Source: Eimeria necatrix (Eukaryota > Apicomplexa > Conoidasida > Eucoccidiorida > Eimeriidae). From it: a DNA stretch of 16,659 bases. A model generated the notes under the pieces. It worked only from the letters and a program-made list of their open reading frames with translations, searched no databases and was not told where the DNA came from. The position numbers and the translations under genes are program-made. The stretch covers positions 5,001 to 21,659 of the forward strand of contig NW_013651788.1 in NCBI RefSeq assembly GCF_000499385.1, written 5' to 3'. Each line of letters opens with the position of its first letter. Within the stretch, counting starts at the first letter, position 1. Below are positions 9,843 to 14,566 of this stretch, one piece after another.

Positions 9843-9972
9843 AGGTGACCTGCCTGCAGCAGCAAACATGGCGGGGCTGACAGCTCTGCTGCTGCGCCGC
9901 AACTTCAGCGACGGCTTTGTGGGAGCAACAGGACTTTTGTCGGCTTTGATTTCTTGCCACCAGCTTTACTAG
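7806..9972 (+). CDS. PEX11: PEX11 family peroxisomal membrane protein (five exons)
   Basis: PEX11 proteins sit on the peroxisomal membrane and drive its elongation and division. Exons: 7806-8250, 8464-8582, 8798-8925, 9257-9450, 9845-9972 (TAG 9970-9972); junction phases 1, 0, 2, 1 all agree. The start is AAAATGG. Residues matching the family in order: FLNKT...[19 protein letters not shown] (human GRDRLFRATQYTCMLLRY), [17 protein letters not shown] (TGRKWFRLGNVV), [51 protein letters not shown] and the terminal hydrophobic helix [19 protein letters not shown]. Exon 4 holds a variable Ala/Ser-rich linker, as expected in this family. Exon 1 contains a 264-nt, stop-free CTG block bounded by GT and AG. 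With it the protein is 337 residues; without it 249, close to human PEX11 proteins (247-259). Family identity is strong; peroxisomal location in this organism is inferred. Confidence 0.92.
7885..8148 (+). repeat. in-frame CTG block inside PEX11 exon 1: poly-Ala insert or exitron-like intron
   Basis: This block is 264 nt (88 codons), starts with GTACTG and ends with CTGCAG. Read through, it encodes Ala runs, including five 21-nt units coding six or so Ala plus Val (about 7889-7992). Spliced out, ACT G|AG GGG AGG joins as NKT-EGRDK, which aligns gap-free with the conserved PEX11 start. Confidence 0.7.
8251..8463 (+). repeat. PEX11 intron 1, telomere-like arrays in direct orientation
   Basis: Donor A|GTAAACCCTAAACCC, acceptor TTTGCGCAG, phase 1. 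Unlike the other repeat introns, both ends carry AAACCCT (8252-8281 and 8424-8446), with a CTG tract and GC-rich core between, so the arms cannot pair with each other. Confidence 0.85.
8583..8797 (+). repeat. PEX11 intron 2 with inverted telomere-like arms
   Basis: Donor CAA|GTACCCAAACCC, acceptor GTTTGCTGCAG, phase 0. Two AAACCCT clusters (8587-8641) and a pure AGGGTTT array (8732-8790) flank a pyrimidine-rich core of about 90 nt. Confidence 0.87.
8926..9256 (+). other. PEX11 intron 3, CTG-type
   Basis: Donor TG|GTGCTG and acceptor GCTGTTCAG rejoin codon TGG, giving LSGLFW-LVALL, a hydrophobic segment that matches the family. The interior is CTG tracts, a GGT run (9022-9060) and short unique sequence. 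Left unspliced, the frame would enter poly-Cys. Confidence 0.8.
9451..9844 (+). other. PEX11 intron 4 with AT-rich core
   Basis: Donor TGCT|GTACGC and acceptor GCTGCTGCAG, phase 1 (rejoins as KQC-C-DLPAAA). CTG tracts lie at both ends. The middle (9590-9735) is AT-rich, with tandem TTTTAATTCA-like units, in sharp contrast to the rest of the gene. Confidence 0.8.
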
Positions 9973-9983
9973 GCCGCGCGAGA

Positions 9984-10250
9984 GCTAGCTAGCCGTCTAG
10001 CTAGCTAGCTAGCTAGCTAGCTAGCCAACTGGCTAGCTGGCTGGCTGGCTGGCTAGCTAGCTGGCTAGCTAGCGGGCTAGCTGGCTACCTAGCTCGCTGG
10101 CTAGCTAGCTGGCTAGCTAGTTGGCTAGCTAGCTAGCTGGCTACCTAGCTCGCTGGCTAGCTAGCTGGCTAGCTAGCTGGCTAGCTGGCTAGCTGGCTAC
10201 CTAGCTCGCTGGCTAGCTAGCTGGCTAGCTAGCTAGCTGGCCAGCTAGCT
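9984..10250. repeat. GCTA satellite array 1 with 56-bp higher-order unit
   Basis: Dense GCTA/GCTG tetranucleotides. A longer unit beginning GGCTACCTAGCTCGCTGGCT recurs at 10083, 10139 and 10195, exactly 56 bp apart. Because the tetramer contains TAG on both strands and its period is not a multiple of three, all six frames are blocked. Confidence 0.92.
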
Positions 10251-10419
10251 ACATGCAGTGGCGGCTTGCCAGAAGCCCTGCAGTGCTCTAGTAAATGATG
10301 CTTCAGCATCGTCCAATAGCAGCAGCAGCTGCAAGCAGCAGCAGCAGCAGCAGCAGCGACCAGCAGCAACAACACACTGGAGACAGAAGCAGCAGCGAGA
10401 AAAGCAGCTGCCTGTCAGC

Positions 10420-10451
<32 letters not shown>

Positions 10452-10625
10452 TGCACAGATGCGCAGCAACTGCTCTTTAGATAATCTATTACAGTGATGA
10501 GGCGCTGCAAGTAGCAGCTGCAGCAGCAGCTGCTGCAGCAGATGCTGCTGCTGCTGCAGCAGATGCTGCTGCTGCTGGAGCGGGGTATGTGGAGTCCCGT
10601 GAGCAGTGCAGCTTCGCGGCTCCAC
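10245..10625 (-). CDS. weak candidate ORF between GCTA arrays
   Basis: Not recognised. A 126-codon minus-strand frame starts MEPRSCTAHGTPHTPL, has Gln and Leu runs, an island reading HHCNRLSKEQLLRICAQ and another reading DDAEASFTRALQGFWQA, and stops at the edge of the GCTA array. The islands look coding, but half the frame is CAG tract and a + frame over 10258-10497 is also open. No splice sites or domain were identified. Confidence 0.2.
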
Positions 10626-10627
10626 AG

Positions 10628-10800
10628 CTAGCTAGCTAGGCAGCTAGCTGCCTGGCTAGCCACCTACCTATGTAGCCAGTTCCATGCGTATATACCTGTC
10701 TAGCTAGTTGTTTGGCCGGCTAGCTAGCTAGCTACCTAGCTAGCCAGACAGCTAGCTAGCTACCTAGCTAGCCAGACAGCTAGCTAGCTAGCTAGCTAGC
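10628..10800. repeat. GCTA satellite array 2 with 28-bp unit
   Basis: GCTA-type repeat with less regular sequence near 10650-10715. A 28-bp unit containing CTACCTAGCTAGCCAGACAG occurs twice in tandem at about 10731-10786. Confidence 0.88.
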
Positions 10801-10850
10801 TGCTGAGGGGGGAAGCTGTGGGGGTGGCTGCGAGACGCAGCCGACGGCTA

Positions 10851-11111
10851 GTTGCAGCTAGCCCTAAGGCGGGCGCAGCTAGCTGGCTAGCTTGTTAGCT
10901 CGCTAGCTGGCTGCAGCTATCTAGCTAGCTACGGCTAGCTGGCTAGCTGCAGCTATCTAGCTAGCTACGGCTAGCTGGCTAGCTGCAGCTATCTAGATAG
11001 CTACGGCTAGCTGGCTAGCTGCAGATATCTAGCTAGCTACGGCTAGCTGGCTAGCTGCGGCTAGCTAGCTAGCTACGCCTAGCTAGCTAGCTGCGGCTAG
11101 CTAGCTAGCTG
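10851..11111. repeat. GCTA satellite array 3 with exact 36-bp period
   Basis: CTGCAGCTATCTAGCTAGCT starts a unit at 10911, 10947, 10983 and 11019, with a degenerate fifth unit at 11055: exactly 36 bp each. Units differ by single changes (for example CTAGATAG in the third), the pattern expected from unequal exchange or slippage at two scales. Confidence 0.92.
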
Positions 11112-11149
11112 AAGCAGCAGTATTGCCTATGGCTCGCTTAACGGCTCAA

Positions 11150-11830
11150 GACGCCTGAATGCCCCGTAAAAACAAAAAGGGAAAAATAATTTGAATTTTA
11201 AGAAAATAAATTAAAAATAAATGCGAAATTATAAAACTTTTCATTTTTCGAAATTAAATTTAAAAATAAATGCAAAGTTATGAACAAATTGTTTTCATTT
11301 TCGTTTTGTTTCCCCCGAATGGAATGGAGTGGCGGGAGGAGCTGCTCTGGTGTCTGTTTTAGCCGATGTCAGTGACAAACGCGAATTTGAATTAATTTTA
11401 AATTTTGAATTTAATTAAATTAAAATAAAAAATTAATTTTAAATAATAATTGAAGTTAGAAGAATAAACGCAGAGATGCATCTGCAGATCTGCGGGAAAA
11501 CATGAGAAGATCCGGCACCCGCAGTGATGCAAGATGATGTTTGCTGCGGCAAAAACGCGGAAACGGCCCGTTTTTTCATTTATTTTAATTAATAAGTTGA
11601 AATAAAAGAAAATATAATTCAAAATGAACATAAATTGAGGCGAAGAAGCGAAAAAAGAAGTAATTCAAACAGCCCACGCCCCATAACCACTCCTCCCGGT
11701 CTGGGTGTATGCGCAGCTGCAGGCCGTGCGAGCAGCAAAACGAAAAGAAAAAGAATTCATTAATCATTAATAATAAAACTTAAAAAACTAATTTATATTT
11801 CTTCAAAAAGGAGTTAAGTTGGATTTGCCA
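11150..11830. other. AT-rich island, no gene seen
   Basis: About 680 bp of AT-rich DNA in a GC-rich window. It contains an imperfect duplication of about 60 bp (around 11207-11250 and 11251-11303, sharing [18 protein letters not shown] motifs). Small minus-strand ORFs (11398-11631 and 11585-11767) are Phe/Tyr/Asn-rich, as expected from AT composition alone, and are not called. Confidence 0.6.
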
Positions 11831-11840
11831 CAACGCATCC

Positions 11841-11876
<36 letters not shown>

Positions 11877-11997
11877 ACTGCAGCAGCAAGTGTGCACAGA
11901 TGCAGAGGAGTGCTACGTAGTTTAGAAAGACGACAAAAGCTATACTCCGCCTCTTCAGCCGGGTCTTTGTATGGCGGTTTGGGGTTTAGGGGCCCCA

Positions 11998-12051
11998 GTG
12001 AGGGTTTAGGGTTTAGGGTTTAGGGTTTAGGGTTTAGGGTTTAGGGTTTGG
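11998..12051 (+). repeat. AGGGTTT array upstream of tRNA
   Basis: Seven or so AGGGTTT units end 12 bases before the tRNA. After the tRNA, AAACCCT units at 12166-12190 run in the opposite sense, so the tRNA lies between inverted arrays. Confidence 0.95.
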
Positions 12052-12062
12052 GAGGCCGCCGT

Positions 12063-12135
12063 GCCGATGTAGCTCAGTCGGTAGAGCGCGAGGCTCTTAA
12101 CCTCGTGGTCGCGGGTTCGAGCCCCGTCGTCGGCT
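12063..12135 (+). tRNA. tRNA-Lys (anticodon CUU)
   Basis: A 73-nt cloverleaf with every stem formed: acceptor GCCGATG/CGTCGGC (one wobble), D arm GCTC/GAGC, anticodon stem CGAGG/CCTCG with loop CTCTTAA (anticodon CTT), five-base variable loop, and T arm GCGGG/CCCGT around TTCGAGC; discriminator T. There is no intron and no encoded CCA, as usual for a nuclear tRNA gene. Confidence 0.97.
12070..12124 (+). promoter_or_regulatory. internal Pol III promoter (A and B boxes)
   Basis: The A box TAGCTCAGTCGG (12070-12081) matches the consensus TRGCNNAGYNGG. The B box GGTTCGAGCCC (12114-12124) fits GGTTCGANNCC. Confidence 0.85.
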
Positions 12136-12142
12136 TTAATTC

Positions 12143-12146
12143 TTTT
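12143..12146 (+). terminator. Pol III terminator (T4)
   Basis: A run of four T lies seven bases after the tRNA 3' end, the minimal RNA polymerase III stop signal. There is no competing T run before it. Confidence 0.75.
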
Positions 12147-12272
12147 CATTAGCTTTTGTCTACACAAACCCTAAACCCTAAACCCTAAATCAGGGTTTAC
12201 TCGCGAGACACGCGCGCTATACAGCAATTTCGGGTTTAGGGCCCTCTCAAGCGGGCTCTTCTTACTCTGTAG

Positions 12273-12384
12273 CCACGCTCAGCAGCAGCAGCAGGTGCAG
12301 CAGCAGCAAGAACAGCAGCAGCAGCAGCACATGCAACAGCAACACTGAAATCTGAACGAAAAACGCCTCCTGCCGAGAAAAGCT
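12273..12384 (+). CDS. candidate internal exon, product unknown
   Basis: Not recognised. The acceptor is good: a pyrimidine stretch, CTCTTCTTACTCTGTAG, before 12273. The donor AGCT|GTAAACCC is of the kind used by the well-supported genes in this window. The 112-nt exon is open in one frame: PRS, Ala blocks, then HATATLKSERKTPPAEKS, leaving phase 1. The upstream exon was not found; the tRNA lies only about 140 nt away, so either the tRNA is inside an intron or the exon pairing is wrong. Confidence 0.42.
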
Positions 12385-12441
12385 GTAAACCCTAAACCCT
12401 AAACCCTAAACCCTGAGGGTTTAGAGTGCTGCAAGCCGCAG
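12385..12441 (+). repeat. candidate 57-nt intron with short inverted arms
   Basis: It starts GTAAACCCTAAACCC, turns to AGGGTTTAG after only four heptamers, and ends GCCGCAG. This is a miniature of the inverted-arm introns. Its phase (1) joins to a frame reading EQQHAARHDVLPPARG rather than to the more coding-like frame starting at 12454. Confidence 0.4.
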
Positions 12442-12453
12442 CAGAACAGCAGC

Positions 12454-12488
12454 ATGCGGCCAGGCATGATGTCCTGCCCCCCGCAAGA

Positions 12489-12545
<57 letters not shown>

Positions 12546-12802
12546 CGTCGACGGCAGCGCGGAAACGCGCCAGCCAACGGCTGCACACCCCGCTGCAGCA
12601 GCAGCAGCAGCAGAAACAGCAGCAGGAGCAACAACAACAACAACAGCAGCAGCAGCAACAACTGCAGCAGCAGCAGCAGCAACAACTGCAGCAGCAGCAG
12701 CAGCAGCAAGTCTGCTTCCTTGGCAGCAGCGCACTGCTGCTCTCGTGACCGACTCGAGCTCGGAGGGCGCCCTGTCGCCGCGCGCGGCAGCAGCAGCAAA
12801 AC

Positions 12803-12852
<50 letters not shown>

Positions 12853-12996
12853 CCTTTTTCTTTCTTTGTCAAGAAGCAGCAAACAAGGGCCATGCTGCTC
12901 GCCAGGGGCCCCCCAGGCCGCCCTTTAGCTGCCAGCCAGCGGCTGCCTCTTGCTGCTGTGCTGCAGTGCCTGGCGGTGGTTTGGCAGGCCGCCTAA
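12454..12996 (+). CDS. candidate coding frame, product unknown
   Basis: Not recognised. The 180-codon frame begins MRPGMMSCPPQEE and runs through Gln, Thr/Ala and Ala blocks. Between them are islands that look coding: DVDGSAETRQPTAAHP, WQQRTAALVTDSSSEGALSP and PFSFFVKKQQTRAMLLARG. It ends in TAA within telomere-like repeats. A second + frame (EQQHAARHDV...) and three minus frames are also open over the same DNA. VTDSSSEG resembles an acidic CK2-type site, which is only suggestive. Exon boundaries are unknown. Confidence 0.33.
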
Positions 12997-13024
12997 ACCC
13001 TAAACCCTAAACCCTAAACCCTAA

Positions 13025-13156
13025 ACCCTCGAGGGGCTAGCAGCAGCAGCAGCAGCAGCAGCTGCTGCTGCTGCTGCTGCAGCGACAGGCAGAGCGCTGG
13101 TCTGCGGAAGAAGACTGCCGCAGAAGGAGCTAGCTACAGCAGCACTAGGAGCAGCC

Positions 13157-13191
<35 letters not shown>

Positions 13192-13339
13192 GACAGCAAA
13201 AGCAGCAGCAAAGGCAGCAGCAAGGAGCGCCGCAGCAAGGAGAGCAGCAGCAGCTTCAGCACAAGTGCAGCTAATGGATATTCTTCGGGAAATAATAAAA
13301 CTAAAAGTTGAGACTGTTGAGGCTCAGCTAGCTAGCTAG
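13025..13339 (+). CDS. candidate 3' terminal exon, product unknown
   Basis: Not recognised. The frame has no start codon of its own, as expected for a downstream exon. It reads Ala blocks, RALVCGRRLPQKELATAALG, Ala/Lys/Arg repeats and then QVQLMDILREIIKLKVETVE, a likely amphipathic or coiled-coil helix, with TAG at 13337-13339 just inside the GCTA array. The helix is encoded by AT-richer, non-repeat DNA, which supports coding. It may belong with the exons at 12273-12996, but a phase-consistent splice was not established. The acceptor could be CTCGAG or CTGCAG. Confidence 0.4.
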
Positions 13340-13570
13340 CTAGCTAGCTAGCTAGCCAGTTATAGCTAGCTAGCTAGCTAGCCAGTTATAGCTAGCTAGC
13401 CAGTTATAGCTAGCTAGCAGCTGGCTAGCAGCTAGCTAGCTGGCAGCTAGCTGCCGCAGCGGCTGGCTGAGGGGTGGCTGGCTAGCTAGCTGCTGTCGAC
13501 CTGCAGCAGCGGCTAGCTGAGCTGCAGCTAGCTAGCTAGCTAGCTAGCTAGCTAGCTAGCTAGCTAGCTG
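13327..13570. repeat. GCTA satellite array 4
   Basis: GCTAGCTA runs interrupted by a repeated GCCAGTTATA element (three copies at about 13355-13410) and a CAG-containing middle. The last 60 bases are nearly pure tetramer. Its first bases supply the stop codon of the preceding + frame. Confidence 0.92.
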
Positions 13571-13823
13571 CTGTTCTGCCAATCTGCTGCAGCAAAACTG
13601 CCGAAGGCGGGGAGGCGCTGCAGCTGCCTAGCTTGAAACCTTCAGAAGCAGCAGCAGCAGCAGCAGCAGCAGCACATTATATTGTAGCAACAGTAGCTCA
13701 TCATATAGCAGCAGCAGCAGCACATTTGTAGAGCTGCAGCAGCAAAAGCACGGATTTGGCGCAGCAGCAGCAGTAGCAGCAGCAGCTGCTGCTGCTGCTG
13801 GCAGCAAAGGCGTGGGGGCTCAC

Positions 13824-13880
13824 CGCAGGCACTTTGCGGGTCTTCTTGAAGCTCGTTAGCAGTTCAGACATCGCCTTCTG

Positions 13881-13923
<43 letters not shown>

Positions 13924-14036
13924 GGGGAGCCGCAGCAGGCGTTTGCAGCTGTAGAGAGCACTGCCCTGCGTGGCAGTGGCACCCACAAAGCTCTATTTAG
14001 GGTTTAGGGTTTAGGGTTTAGGGTTTGGGGCTTGCC
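13824..14036 (-). CDS. candidate exon pair with GC-AG intron, product unknown
   Basis: Not recognised. The upstream exon (ending 14036) reads Ala runs then VAAEGEPKGKGKTNPDA and would splice at GCAG|GCAAGC, a near-consensus GC donor, into 13948-13824 after TCTCTACAG. Phase 1 agrees. The second exon reads ANACCGSP, a Leu run, and LQKAMSELLTSFKKTRKVPA before a strong GTGAGC donor; if that donor is not used, the frame runs to TGA at 13701-13703. It follows the coiled-coil gene on the same strand and could be its continuation by a different splice, or a separate gene. Confidence 0.4.
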
Positions 14037-14085
14037 TGCGTCTGGATTTGTTTTCCCCTTGCCTTTTGGTTCGCCCTCTGCGGCC

Positions 14086-14124
<39 letters not shown>

Positions 14125-14163
14125 CTAGAATGCGTCTTGTCTTTCAAGCTGAGACAGCACCTT

Positions 14164-14199
<36 letters not shown>

Positions 14200-14262
14200 A
14201 GCGCCGCAGCGGTAGCACCAAAACGCGGCTTCTCAGCAGCAGCAGGAACAGAAGGCGGGAAT

Positions 14263-14311
<49 letters not shown>

Positions 14312-14523
14312 GCAGCAGCTGTACCATCAGCTCATCTTTTTTCTTGAGGAAGCAAACTGTTTGTATCTGCAGCCGATGCTTCTCCTGAGCTGCCAGCTGC
14401 AGCAGCAAATACACGCCATGCAAGCTGCTGCTCATCTTTTTTCTTGAGGAAGCAAACTGTTTGTATCTGCAGCCGATGCTTCTCCTGAGCTGCCAGCTGC
14501 AGCAGCAAATACACGCCATGCAA

Positions 14524-14566
<43 letters not shown>

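Noticed and set aside
11398..11767. Two minus-strand ORFs in the AT-rich island
   Set aside because: Residue composition (Phe, Tyr, Asn, Ile, Leu) follows from AT content, and there is no motif or splice support.
12149..12210. A 41-nt minus-strand intron (GTAAACCC...TGTAG) next to the tRNA
   Set aside because: The flanking sequence has no coding-like frame on that strand and partly overlaps the tRNA region; probably chance from the inverted repeat.
13070..13135. SANT/Myb-like RWSAEEDCRR in one + frame
   Set aside because: That frame stops immediately afterwards; the overlapping frame leading to the terminal helix is longer and more coherent.
13824..13872. Resemblance of MSELLTSFKKTRKVPA to ribosomal protein uL15 (KTRK) or a ubiquitin protease segment
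   Set aside because: The similarity is a few residues, and none of the following conserved motifs of either family is found in nearby exons on that strand.
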